Source: CAWJEL01 sp964647255 (GTDB lineage: Bacteria; Chloroflexota; Anaerolineae; CG2-30-64-16). Taken from it: a DNA stretch of 64,000 nt. This document shows, piece after piece, positions 17,123-25,415 of the stretch (its first letter is position 1; the number at the start of each line of letters is the position of its first letter). Under the pieces are notes generated by a model. It made no database searches, was not told the origin of the DNA, and saw only the letters and a list, made by a program, of their open reading frames with translations. Location: contig CAZYGI010000002.1 in assembly GCA_964647255.1 (NCBI GenBank), positions 56,794-120,793 on the forward strand. The letters run 5' to 3'. Both the position numbers and the translations under genes were made by a program.

Positions 17123-17530
17123 ATGGGCACGCGCATTGACATGATCGGGATTTTCGTGGCCGATCTCCCCCGCATGGTGGCGTTTTACCGGGATGTGCTG
17201 GGGTTCGAGACTTCGTGGGACGGCGCCGGCCCGTACGCGGAGTTCGTCAACGACGGCGTGCGCTTCTCGATGTACGAGCGGGCCCAGTTGCCGGGGCTGC
17301 TGGGCCAGGCGCCAGCCTATCCGGCCGGGTTGAACGGCACGTTCGAGCTGGCGATTGACTTGCCGACCTCCGCGGACGCGGATCGGATGTATGCTCAGGT
17401 CATCGCGGCCGGCGCGCAGCCGGTCTACGCACCGCGCGACGAGCCGTGGGGGATGCACTCGTCCATGATCGCCGACCCGGAAGGGAATGTGATCGAGATC
17501 GGGTCGTGGAATCGAGGGACGGGCGGATAA
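17123..17530 (+). CDS. VOC (glyoxalase/bleomycin-resistance-fold) family protein
   Basis: The 135-residue protein has the typical start RIDMIGIFVADLPRMVAFY, then RDVLGFETSW, and ends DPEGNVIEIGSW, matching glyoxalase/dioxygenase-fold proteins. The start at 17123 follows GGGAG by nine bases. Substrate unknown; a sugar-neighbourhood role is not evident. Confidence 0.82.
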   Translation: MGTRIDMIGIFVADLPRMVAFYRDVLGFETSWDGAGPYAEFVNDGVRFSMYERAQLPGLLGQAPAYPAGLNGTFELAIDLPTSADADRMYAQVIAAGAQPVYAPRDEPWGMHSSMIADPEGNVIEIGSWNRGTGG

Positions 17531-17552
17531 AGGGGCAGCGAGGTCCCCGCGC

Positions 17553-17987
17553 ATGAGCAAGAAGGATATCTTCACCAAGACCCTGGCAACGGCCGGAACG
17601 GTGCTGGCCTGGCTCCCGATCCTGGCGCCGGTTTTGTTTTCGGCCGCCCTGCTGATACGGGCGCGCATCTTCCGGTTCGATTACCTCATGCCGGCCGAGA
17701 TCTTCCCGGTGGCCCTGGTCGGGGGTGGCCTGCTCCTCTGGGCCGCGTTTCGGGCGCGTGCGCGGCGCGGGCTGATCGGCGGAAGCCTGGCGGGCGCCGT
17801 GGTCCTGCTGGCCGGCAGCCAGGCGCTCGCCGTCGTCACGGGCCTGGCGTCGGGACGGACCGAGCCGACCGGCTGGCAATGGGCGCTCGTCCTCGCGCTG
17901 CTGGCGCTTTTTGTCCTGGCGCTGATCGCCATGGGCGTCGGTGGCGTGCTGTTGCTGCGCGATTTCTTCAAGACCGCTCGGAGGTGA
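17553..17987 (+). CDS. Small integral membrane protein
   Basis: The 144-residue product contains four hydrophobic helices separated by Arg-rich loops (for example RARARRGL and the C-terminal FFKTARR) and no recognisable family motif. It lies directly upstream of the DUF2330 gene with a 19-base gap, so the two may work together. Confidence 0.65.
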   Translation: MSKKDIFTKTLATAGTVLAWLPILAPVLFSAALLIRARIFRFDYLMPAEIFPVALVGGGLLLWAAFRARARRGLIGGSLAGAVVLLAGSQALAVVTGLASGRTEPTGWQWALVLALLALFVLALIAMGVGGVLLLRDFFKTARR

Positions 17988-18006
17988 TCGGCAGGGAGGT
18001 CGGGCT

Positions 18007-19188
18007 GTGTTTCTACGGTTGATCCGTTCTGTATTAGCTCTAGGCTCGCTTGCCTGGCTGGCGCGGCAACTGTTCGCCAACCGCGGTTTGCTGTCCTTCA
18101 TCCCCGACGTCGAGATCTTTGAGCCACAGCAGCGCGCACTCCTGGCCTGGAACGGGGATGAGGAGCTCCTGGTCCTCGGTACGGACCTCCACGCGTCCAG
18201 GCCGACCCGGGTGTTGGAGGTCCTCCCGCTGCCTGCGGAACCGGTCGTGGCCCGCGGCGACCCTTTAATTTTTGACAAGCTCGAAGCCCTGATCCGCCGC
18301 AATCTGGTATCGGCGCCGCACGGCCCCGCCGTGCGCGGCGGCGATATGGCAAAGGCGGCCCCGGCCGGAGAGGTGACGCAGCGTAAGCACATCGGCGCAC
18401 ACGATATCTCGGTCATACACCTGCTGGACCCGGCGGGTTTCGTCGGCTGGGTCGAAGGGTACCTGGCCTCGCTGGGGGCCGAAATGCCGACGATTCCCGC
18501 TGCAATGGCTGAGATTGTCCGCCAGTATATCGCCGAAGGGTTCTCGTGGTTCGCGTTCGATGTGGTATCTCTGGGTGAAACGATCGCGACCAACGATCCG
18601 ATCCAGTATCGGTTTCGCTCGTCCAAGCTGTTCTACCCGATGCGGATCACGAAGCTGGCGCAAGGGGAAACGTCTGTCGGGCTCTACATCCTGACGCAAA
18701 CGCGGACGCGGCTAGGTCAGTTTGCAGGCATCCCGAGGTCGCGTGTTCGCTCTCGGCTGGGCGAGATCGCGGGCACAGATGCAGTTCGGCTCCTGGACTA
18801 CGACGTCATGGGACTGGGCACAGACATCGCGGACCTGTTTGGGCTGAGGGCAGGAGATGAGGGGACGAATGTACACCCGTGGACACGGGTTGCTCAGATG
18901 GAGCTGCGCGCCTGGCAGCTCGAAGGGCGCCTGGCCTCGTTCGATGCTGATCTCGTCGTCGAGCGCTTCAAGAAGATCCCGCGGCGACAACGCCTGCGCG
19001 ATCCGGCTATGCTGATCGAGCGTTGGCTTGCCGATCCGGCGAGCTGCGATCCTGCGGAATGGGACAAAGCCGCGGTTTTGCCTGTCTTGGAGGCTCGCTT
19101 GATTGATGCGTGGGAGCATTCTCGTGCAGGAGAGCGGGCTGCTCTTTTCGAGCTGAGGCGCGCACTTTTCGACGAGTATGCATCGTGA
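18007..19188 (+). CDS. DUF2330-like protein
   Basis: The 393-residue protein has features of DUF2330: an early hydrophobic segment (VLALGSLAWLARQLF), EPQQRALLAWNGDEELLVLG near residue 38, the block TRVLEVLPLPAEPVV near 66, HIGAHDISVIHLLDP near 130 and GFSWFAFDVVSLG and YRFRSSKLFYPMRI near 180-215. DUF2330 proteins are widespread but uncharacterised. GTG 18007 is chosen as start because GGGAGGT lies six bases upstream. Confidence 0.75.
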   Translation: MFLRLIRSVLALGSLAWLARQLFANRGLLSFIPDVEIFEPQQRALLAWNGDEELLVLGTDLHASRPTRVLEVLPLPAEPVVARGDPLIFDKLEALIRRNLVSAPHGPAVRGGDMAKAAPAGEVTQRKHIGAHDISVIHLLDPAGFVGWVEGYLASLGAEMPTIPAAMAEIVRQYIAEGFSWFAFDVVSLGETIATNDPIQYRFRSSKLFYPMRITKLAQGETSVGLYILTQTRTRLGQFAGIPRSRVRSRLGEIAGTDAVRLLDYDVMGLGTDIADLFGLRAGDEGTNVHPWTRVAQMELRAWQLEGRLASFDADLVVERFKKIPRRQRLRDPAMLIERWLADPASCDPAEWDKAAVLPVLEARLIDAWEHSRAGERAALFELRRALFDEYAS

Positions 19189-19200
19189 TGAGGGGGTTCG

Positions 19201-20013
19201 GTGCAGACCTATCCGTTTGAGACGGTCACGGTGAACGAGCGCGGCGAGATCATCGCCCGCGAGGCGTGCACCTGCCAGCAATTCACCGAAGACCTGGGCG
19301 GTGTGCCCCTGGAGATGGTCTCGCTCCCCGGCGGCATCTTTCCCATGGGGTCGCGGCCGGGGCAGGGGTACGCGGACGAGTGGCCGCAGCACAGCGTGAT
19401 CGTCAGCCCGTTCCTGTTGGGGAAATTCCCGGTGACGCAAGCGCAGTGGCGGGCGGTGATGGGGTCGCTGCCGCCCTGCCGGGGCCAGGGCGCGGATCGG
19501 CCGGTGGACCGGGTCTCGTGGCACGACGCGCTGCGCTTCTGCCAGCGGCTGGCCCGGCGCACGGGGCGGCCGTATCGCCTGCCCAGCGAGGCCGAGTGGG
19601 AATACGCGTGCCGGGCCGGTACGACGACGCCGTTCTCCTGCGGGGAGACGATCACGACCGACCTGGCGAACTTCTGCGGCGAGCATACCTTCCGCTCGGA
19701 GCCGAAGGGGGTCTACCGCCACGGGACGACGGACGTGGGGAGCTTCCCGCCCAACCCGTTCGGCCTCTACGACATGCACGGCAACGTGTGGGAGTGGTGC
19801 GCAGATGCCTGGCACGACGATTACACCGGCGCGCCGGTCAATGCGACTGCTTGGGGCGGCCTGCGCGCCGCGCCTGACACCGCCCGCGTCCTGCGCGGCG
19901 GCTGCTGGCATGATCCACCGAACCTGAGCCGCAGCGCCGCACGGCTGCGGCAGGCCCCTGGGGAGGCGGAGGATTTCTTCGGGTTGCGCGTGGCGCTGAC
20001 GAACATGGGGTAG
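19201..20013 (+). CDS. FGE-sulfatase (SUMF1) domain protein without the catalytic cysteines
   Basis: The 270-residue protein has the formylglycine-generating-enzyme fold: PGGIFPMGS near residue 43, VTQAQWRAVMG, RLPSEAEWEYACRAG near 125, FGLYDMHGNVWEWCADAW near 180 and RVLRGGCWHDPP near 222. In true formylglycine oxidases two cysteines follow at the position where this protein has RSAARLRQAP, so oxidase activity is unlikely. Such cysteine-free members often bind ligands or modify other residues. GTG start with GAGGGGG upstream, 12 bases after the DUF2330 gene. Confidence 0.88.
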   Translation: MQTYPFETVTVNERGEIIAREACTCQQFTEDLGGVPLEMVSLPGGIFPMGSRPGQGYADEWPQHSVIVSPFLLGKFPVTQAQWRAVMGSLPPCRGQGADRPVDRVSWHDALRFCQRLARRTGRPYRLPSEAEWEYACRAGTTTPFSCGETITTDLANFCGEHTFRSEPKGVYRHGTTDVGSFPPNPFGLYDMHGNVWEWCADAWHDDYTGAPVNATAWGGLRAAPDTARVLRGGCWHDPPNLSRSAARLRQAPGEAEDFFGLRVALTNMG

Positions 20014-20032
20014 GCAGCGGCCGCCGAACGGA

Positions 20033-20110
20033 ACCGCTGAATGAATTCGACGCGTGATATGCCATACCCATGCCAACGGGTTTAGCACATCACGCGTCGG
20101 TTTCAACCGG
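20033..20110. repeat. Palindromic repeat of the GAATGAATTCG family
   Basis: CGACGCGTGAT (20048-20058) and its exact reverse complement (20089-20099) form an 11-bp stem. The left flank GAATGAATTCG and the following TGATATGC are shared with 42612-42669. The right arm lies inside the acyltransferase gene and provides its last codons and stop. Confidence 0.65.
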
Positions 20111-20710
20111 TGTCTGGCGGTCGCGAACCACCACGACGCCCTGTTTTTCGGGGTGTCGGCTGACGATGCCCGTGTAGAACGCACGGATCAGCGCCATGTC
20201 GCCTTCGAGGTCGCCGGTGGGCTGCAGGATCGGCCCCGTGCCCACGATCCGCCGCGCGTAGTCGGCGTAGCCCAACACGATGGGCACCCTCGCACCCAAG
20301 GCCATGTAGTAGAATCCGGTGCGCCAGCGCGGGGTGTGGCCGCGGGTGCCCTCCGGCGAGATCGCCAGCCGCAACTCGTCCTCGGCTGCAAACAGCGCCA
20401 CGACCTTCTCCACGAAATTCGTCCGGACGCGGCGGTTGACCGGCAGCCCGCCGAGCCGCCGCAGAATCCAGCCGATAGGGCCGCGAAAGAGCGAATCCTT
20501 GGCCACCCAGCGCACCCGGATGCCCGTCGCCAGCATGAAGCCCAGGACAAGGTAAAAATCCAGCGCTGAGGTGTGATGCGCGCCGATCACGACGCACCTG
20601 GCCGGCAGCGGCGCGTCCAGCACGATCTGCCAGCCAAACAGGCGGAGGACGGTGCGGCCCAGCCGTTGCGCGATCGTCGCCGGCGGCCTGAGGTGATTGA
20701 CGACTGTCAT
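20090..20710 (-). CDS. PlsC-like acyltransferase
   Basis: The 206-residue protein has the glycerolipid acyltransferase blocks: IGAHHTSALDF near residue 43 with the H(x4)D catalytic motif, LGGLPVNRRVRTNF near 85 and ISPEGTRGHTPRW near 116. These enzymes move acyl chains from acyl-ACP/CoA to lipid acceptors at the inner membrane. A C-terminal membrane helix is not obvious. The last residues (VETDA) and TGA stop come from the palindromic repeat downstream. Confidence 0.85.
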   Translation of the reverse strand: MTVVNHLRPPATIAQRLGRTVLRLFGWQIVLDAPLPARCVVIGAHHTSALDFYLVLGFMLATGIRVRWVAKDSLFRGPIGWILRRLGGLPVNRRVRTNFVEKVVALFAAEDELRLAISPEGTRGHTPRWRTGFYYMALGARVPIVLGYADYARRIVGTGPILQPTGDLEGDMALIRAFYTGIVSRHPEKQGVVVVRDRQTPVETDA

Positions 20711-20729
20711 GGGCCCAGTTCCGCTCTCA

Positions 20730-23700
20730 TTATACCTGGGAAGATGCGTCGCGCAGCAGCTCCAGCGTCTTCATCAGATCGCGCCGCCAGCCATCGGCCT
20801 CCCGCATCTCCAGCCAGATGGCGCGGCGGGCGACGCGAGCGGGCACGCCCTCAGCCTGCAGCCGGTCTTGCAGCGCGCTTCGATCCAGCACCTCCAGACC
20901 GGCGCATTTGATCAGCAGTTGGCCCTCTTCCCCGCCGATGGCCTCCACTCCGGCGTTGATCGCCAGCACCTTGACGCGCACGACATAGAGCAGGTTGCCG
21001 ACCTCCTTCGGGGGCGGGCCAAAGCGGTCGCTAAACTCCTGCGCCAGCTCGTCTATGGCCGCGGCCGTGGTCAGCCCGGCCAGACGGCGGTAGAGTTGGA
21101 GCCGCAGCGCGGTCTCCGGCACGTAGTCCTCCGGGATGCGCGCCGGCAGGTTCAGGTCGAGCTGGACGGTGGGCGCGAGGGGGTCCTCCAGGACGTTGTG
21201 GCCACGGCCGCTAGACGATGGACGATGGTCGCCGCCTTCACTCGCCGCTGGCTCATCGTCGCTGGTTGCCTTCGCCCGCGCCTCTGCCACCGCCTGCGCC
21301 AACAGCTTCGTGTACAGGTCGAACCCGACCGCGACGATGTGACCGTGCTGCCGTGCGCCCAGCAGTTCACCCGCGCCACGGATTTCGAGGTCGTGCATGG
21401 CGATGCGGAACCCCGCGCCCAGGTCGCTGGCCTCCTGGATCGCTTCCAGCCGCCGCCGCGCATCCTCGGTCAGCGTCTTGTATTTGTCCACCAGCAGGTA
21501 CGCGTAGGCGCGCACCGCCGACCGGCCCACGCGGCCGCGCAGTTGGTAGAGCTGCGCCAGGCCGAACATGTCCGCCCGGTTAATGATGATGGTGTTGGCG
21601 TTGGGGATGTCCAGCCCGCTCTCAATGATGCTCGTGCACACCAGCACGTCGTGCTCACCTTCGGCAAATGCCAGCATGACAGAGGACAGCTCCCGCTCGG
21701 GCATCTGGCCGTGCGCGATGGCGATGCGCGCCTCCGGCACGATCTTGTGGATCTTCGCCGCAATCTGCTCGATCCCCTGCACGCGGTTGTGCACGAAGTA
21801 GACCTGGCCGTTGCGATCCATCTCGCGGAGGATGGCCTGGCGCACGAGCGTCTCGTCGAAGTCGCCCACGAAAGTCTTGATGGGCAGCCGCTCCTCCGGC
21901 GGCGTGTCAATGGTGCTGAGGTCACGGACGCCGGTGAGGCTCATATGGAGGGTGCGCGGGATGGGCGTGGCGGTCAGCGTCAGCACATCCACCTCGGTGC
22001 GCAACTGCTTGATGCGCTCCTTGTGCGTCACACCGAACCGCTGCTCCTCGTCCACGATCAGCAGGCCCAGGTCCTTGAAAGCGACGTCGTTGCTCAGCAG
22101 GCGGTGGGTGCCGATCACCAGATCAATGCTGCCGTTCGCCAGCCCGCTCAGCGCACGATCCTGCTGGCTGGGCGTTTGGAAGCGGGACAACATCGCGACG
22201 GTGACGGGGAACGCGGCCAGCCGGCGGCTGAAGTTGGTGTAGTGCTGTTGGGCAAGCACGGTGGTGGGCACGAGCACGGCCACCTGCTTGCCGTCCATCA
22301 CCGCCTTGAACGCAGCGCGCAGCGCGACCTCGGTCTTGCCGTAGCCCACATCGCCGCAGATCAGACGATCCATTGGCCTCGGCTGCTCCATATCCTGTTT
22401 CACCGCCTCGATGGCGACGAGCTGGTCTTCGGTCTCGACGTACGGGAAGCTGGCTTCGAGCTCGTGCTGCCACGCGGCGTCGGGGCTGAACGCATGGCCT
22501 TCGACGACCTCCCGCGCGGCGTACAGCTCCAGCAGTTCGTCGGCGATCTCGGCCACCGCACGGCGGGCGCGCTGCTTGACCTGCTCCCACTCGGCAGTGC
22601 CCAGGCGGTGCATGTTGGGCGCCACATCGCCCGACCCGACGTAGCGGGCCAGCCGGTCGGCCTGGTGCACCGGCACGTAAAGCAGATCGCCCTGCGCGTA
22701 TTCCACCCGCAGGTATTCCCGCTCGACGTTGTCCACCGCCATCTTGATCAGACCGTGGAACCTGCCGATGCCGTGCTCGATGTGCACCACGAAATCGCCC
22801 GGCTGCACATCGGCGAAGAAGACCTCCGGCGCCACCGCGTGCGGCCGCTGTGGCCGTCGCGGCTTCGGCTTGCCCCAACCGAACAGCTCAGCGTCGGTGA
22901 GGAACCAGAGGTTGGAAGTTGGAGGTTGGAGATTGGAGGTTGGAGGTTGGAGCTCCGTCTCATTTCCAGCTTCCAGCTTCCACCTTCCAACATCCAGCGT
23001 CCATCCCTCGTCCATCACCCCTTGCACCAGGGTCAAGCCGGGCGGGGGCAGGGTCGGCAGGTCATCCGTCGGCGCGATGGCGTGGCCGGCTTCGCCCAGC
23101 AGCTCGGAGAGGCGCGGGGCCTGGCGGCTGATGAGCACCACGCGATCGCCGGCGCGGAGCCGGGCTTCAAGCTCGGTCAGGATGGTGCGCATCTGGCCGC
23201 CGTAACGCGGGCCGGCGGTGAAGGTTTGCACCAGCGGGTGGAAGCTTTCGCGCGGCACGCCGGCCAGCGTGCTATGCCCCAAGAAAACGGCCGGCCGGGC
23301 GGAGAGGCGCTCTTGCAGCGCTGCGGCGGTGAAGTAGGGCGGCGCGGGTGCGGTGGGGATGTCGCCCGCGGCGCGCAGATCCTTCGCCAACTGCTCGGCC
23401 TGGCCTTCCAGGTCGCTCAGCGCGGCCAGGAGCTCACCCGCATCCTCGATGATCAACCACGCCGCGCTGCCGGGCAGGTAGTCCGCGAGGCTGCCCGGCT
23501 GGCTGTAGAGATACGGCGTGTACCATTCCAGGTTGCGGAAGCCTCCGCCTGCGATCAGCGCGCTGATTTCTCGTTCGTACTCGGTGCGCGCGGGCGGATG
23601 GCACGCAGCCAGGTCGAGACCACGAAGCCGTTCGGCCACGCGCTCGCCGAGCTTGGGCAGCGTCTCGCTGGCCGGCCCGATCCACGTTTGGGCCACGCGG

Positions 23701-24428
23701 GCGAGCGTCCGCTGCGTGGAGGGATCGAACGTGCGCAAGCTGTCCACCTCGTCGCCGAAGAGTTCGATGCGCACCGGCTTGCGCAGGTTCGGCGGCCAGA
23801 CGTCCACGATGCCGCCGCGCCGGCTGAACTGGCCCGGCGTCTCCACCACCGCGGCGCTCTCGTAGCCCAGCCCGACCCACGACGCGGTCATGCGGCCGAG
23901 ATCGAACGCCTGGCCCTGGCGAATCTGCCGCAGCGCCGATCGCATTTCGCGCACGGGCAGCGTCATCTGCATCAGCCCGCGTGCCGAGGTGACCACGAGG
24001 GGCGCGCGGGGCGCGGCGCGTGAGGCGTGGAGCGGCGGGATCTCCGCTCCACGCCCTCCGCTCTCCGCTCCACTCGTTTCCCATGTCAACAACCCGACCA
24101 ACGCCTCCAGCCGCCGCTGCCGCGTTTCAGGGGCCCACGGGATGCGTTCGTAGGGCAGGGCGTCGGGATCGGCGAAGTTGTGGACGGGGACGTCGTCGGG
24201 CAGCCAGATGCGGAGCTCGTCCACCCACTGGCGGGCGCGGACGGTGCGCGGGGTGATGATCACGAGCGGCTGGTTCAGCTCGCGCGCCAGCGCCGCCACG
24301 AGGAAGGGCCGCGCGGCATGGTAGGCAGCCAGGGGCGCCACGCCTGGCGTCTCGGCCCGCAACTCGACCACCAGGTCGGCAAATCCCGGCAGCGATAAGC
24401 CGAGATCAAGGAGTCCGGTGAGTTTCAT
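20730..24428 (-). CDS. mfd: Mfd, transcription-repair coupling factor
   Basis: Mfd removes RNA polymerase stalled at DNA lesions and recruits UvrA. The 1232-residue protein shows the UvrB-homology N-terminus, the polymerase-interacting domain FVVHIEHGIGRFHGLIKM near residue 546, and the translocase motors with GDVGYGKTEVALRAAF near 693, DEEQRFGVTHKE near 793, TATPIPRTLHMSL and QLRGRVGRS. Family members have about 1150 residues. The excess is partly explained by in-frame repeats: about 36 residues from 22911-23017 (around residue 470-506) and a short one from 21211-21230. Confidence 0.97.
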   Translation of the reverse strand: MKLTGLLDLGLSLPGFADLVVELRAETPGVAPLAAYHAARPFLVAALARELNQPLVIITPRTVRARQWVDELRIWLPDDVPVHNFADPDALPYERIPWAPETRQRRLEALVGLLTWETSGAESGGRGAEIPPLHASRAAPRAPLVVTSARGLMQMTLPVREMRSALRQIRQGQAFDLGRMTASWVGLGYESAAVVETPGQFSRRGGIVDVWPPNLRKPVRIELFGDEVDSLRTFDPSTQRTLARVAQTWIGPASETLPKLGERVAERLRGLDLAACHPPARTEYEREISALIAGGGFRNLEWYTPYLYSQPGSLADYLPGSAAWLIIEDAGELLAALSDLEGQAEQLAKDLRAAGDIPTAPAPPYFTAAALQERLSARPAVFLGHSTLAGVPRESFHPLVQTFTAGPRYGGQMRTILTELEARLRAGDRVVLISRQAPRLSELLGEAGHAIAPTDDLPTLPPPGLTLVQGVMDEGWTLDVGRWKLEAGNETELQPPTSNLQPPTSNLWFLTDAELFGWGKPKPRRPQRPHAVAPEVFFADVQPGDFVVHIEHGIGRFHGLIKMAVDNVEREYLRVEYAQGDLLYVPVHQADRLARYVGSGDVAPNMHRLGTAEWEQVKQRARRAVAEIADELLELYAAREVVEGHAFSPDAAWQHELEASFPYVETEDQLVAIEAVKQDMEQPRPMDRLICGDVGYGKTEVALRAAFKAVMDGKQVAVLVPTTVLAQQHYTNFSRRLAAFPVTVAMLSRFQTPSQQDRALSGLANGSIDLVIGTHRLLSNDVAFKDLGLLIVDEEQRFGVTHKERIKQLRTEVDVLTLTATPIPRTLHMSLTGVRDLSTIDTPPEERLPIKTFVGDFDETLVRQAILREMDRNGQVYFVHNRVQGIEQIAAKIHKIVPEARIAIAHGQMPERELSSVMLAFAEGEHDVLVCTSIIESGLDIPNANTIIINRADMFGLAQLYQLRGRVGRSAVRAYAYLLVDKYKTLTEDARRRLEAIQEASDLGAGFRIAMHDLEIRGAGELLGARQHGHIVAVGFDLYTKLLAQAVAEARAKATSDDEPAASEGGDHRPSSSGRGHNVLEDPLAPTVQLDLNLPARIPEDYVPETALRLQLYRRLAGLTTAAAIDELAQEFSDRFGPPPKEVGNLLYVVRVKVLAINAGVEAIGGEEGQLLIKCAGLEVLDRSALQDRLQAEGVPARVARRAIWLEMREADGWRRDLMKTLELLRDASSQV
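21211..21230. repeat. GACGATGGACGATGG mini-repeat inside mfd
   Basis: A copy of the word found between hypC and hypD. It is translated within a variable linker near residue 1068 of Mfd (HRPSSSGRG). Confidence 0.5.
22911..23017. repeat. Purine/pyrimidine inverted mini-repeat array inside mfd, in frame
   Basis: About 55 bases of GGTTGGAGRTTGGA-type units are followed, after a short spacer, by complementary units of the TTCCAGCTTCCA type, giving an overall inverted arrangement. The block is read in frame, adding a low-complexity loop with duplicated QPPTSNL between conserved parts of Mfd. Confidence 0.75.
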
Positions 24429-24436
24429 AGGATACT

Positions 24437-24483
24437 GACGATGGACGCCAGACGATGGTCAATGGTCTATTGTCTAGCGTCCG
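24437..24483. repeat. Palindromic repeat between pth and mfd
   Basis: GGACGCCAGACGATGG (24443-24458) pairs with CTATTGTCTAGCGTCC (24467-24482) at 13 of 16 positions. The element carries GACGATGGACG as in the hypC-hypD repeat. Its right arm supplies the last codon and TAG stop of pth. Confidence 0.7.
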
Positions 24484-25148
24484 TTGAACTGATTCATCGC
24501 CGCAGTGATTCCCTCGGCCAGCCAGGCCGCGATCGCATCCGCAGCGCGCTGGCGGACGAGGGCCATTTCGACTTCCTCGGCCGCGGTGAAGTTCTGCAAG
24601 ACGTAGTCGGCCGGGTCCATGCCGGGCGGCGCCGATGAGCCTTGCCCGCCGGGGCGGCCGATGCCCACGCGCAGCCGCGGGAAATCTTCGGTGTGCAGGT
24701 GCTGGCTGATGGATTTGACACCCTTCTGGCCGCCGGCGCTGCCGCCCGTCCGCAGCCGCAGCTTGCCGGGGGGCAGGTCGAGATCGTCCGAGACGACCAG
24801 GATATCGACCGCCGCGATTTTGTAAAAGGCCGCCAACTGGCCCACTGCCTCGCCGCTCAGGTTCATGTAGGTCATCGGTTTCGCCAGGACAATTTTGCCG
24901 CTCCAGGCGCCTTCCGCGCCCATCAGGCGGACCGTGCCGATGCCAATCCGGGCGCGCTTCTGGAATTTGTCCAGCGTCAGCCCGTGCCGCGCGGCGAACA
25001 GATCCACGACCTGGAAGCCGATATTGTGCCGGTTGGCGGCATACTCCGGCCCGGGATTGCCCAGGCCGACGACCATTTTCCCCGGTGCGTTCGAGCCGCC
25101 TGCTACCGGGGTGTTTCTGCGTGATGAGAGAAAGTTGATGAGATCCAT
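24474..25148 (-). CDS. pth: Peptidyl-tRNA hydrolase
   Basis: Pth recycles tRNA by cleaving peptidyl-tRNA that has left the ribosome. The 224-residue protein has VVGLGNPGPEYAANRHNIGF with the catalytic Asn and His, KPMTYMNLSGEAV, the catalytic aspartate region VVSDDLDLPPGKLRLR and GGQKGVKSI. A 24-residue N-terminal extension precedes the usual start; an internal ATG at 25076 is possible but has a poor ribosome site. The last codon and stop fall in a palindromic repeat. Confidence 0.95.
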   Translation of the reverse strand: MDLINFLSSRRNTPVAGGSNAPGKMVVGLGNPGPEYAANRHNIGFQVVDLFAARHGLTLDKFQKRARIGIGTVRLMGAEGAWSGKIVLAKPMTYMNLSGEAVGQLAAFYKIAAVDILVVSDDLDLPPGKLRLRTGGSAGGQKGVKSISQHLHTEDFPRLRVGIGRPGGQGSSAPPGMDPADYVLQNFTAAEEVEMALVRQRAADAIAAWLAEGITAAMNQFNGR

Positions 25149-25218
25149 GCAACACCGAAAAGGGGCTGACCGCGCCGACCAGCCCCTCGATGAAATGTAA
25201 TTTGGCTCCCAGCTAAAC

Positions 25219-25378
25219 TGTCATTCTGAGCGGGTCTGTCCCTGAACCCGCGTTGCGGCGAGTCAACAGCGAAGAATCTCCTTGACGCGCCGAGACCTTT
25301 TCGGCTTCGCTCAGGGCGGGCTCTTCGCTGAGCTCTCGTCGTAAGGAGCGTCACGGGATTCACCCGCTCAGGGTGACA
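25219..25378. repeat. MITE-like element with 16-bp terminal inverted repeats
   Basis: The left end TGTCATTCTGAGCGGG and right end CCCGCTCAGGGTGACA are inverted copies matching at 14 of 16 positions. The 160-bp element has no gene. Inside it are AAGAATCTCC and CGAGACC, also found in the copy at 40337-40471. It fills most of the 267 bases between pth and the next minus-strand gene; nothing else was seen there. Confidence 0.75.
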
Positions 25379-25415
25379 GAAGCGAGTTCTGCGGTACTGC
25401 GTATCGAGCTTCGCC

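Noticed and set aside
20697..24023. Very long plus-strand open frame opposite mfd
   Set aside because: It is the antisense of a fully conserved mfd gene in high-GC DNA; the translation is Arg/His/Gln-rich low-quality sequence with no family motif.
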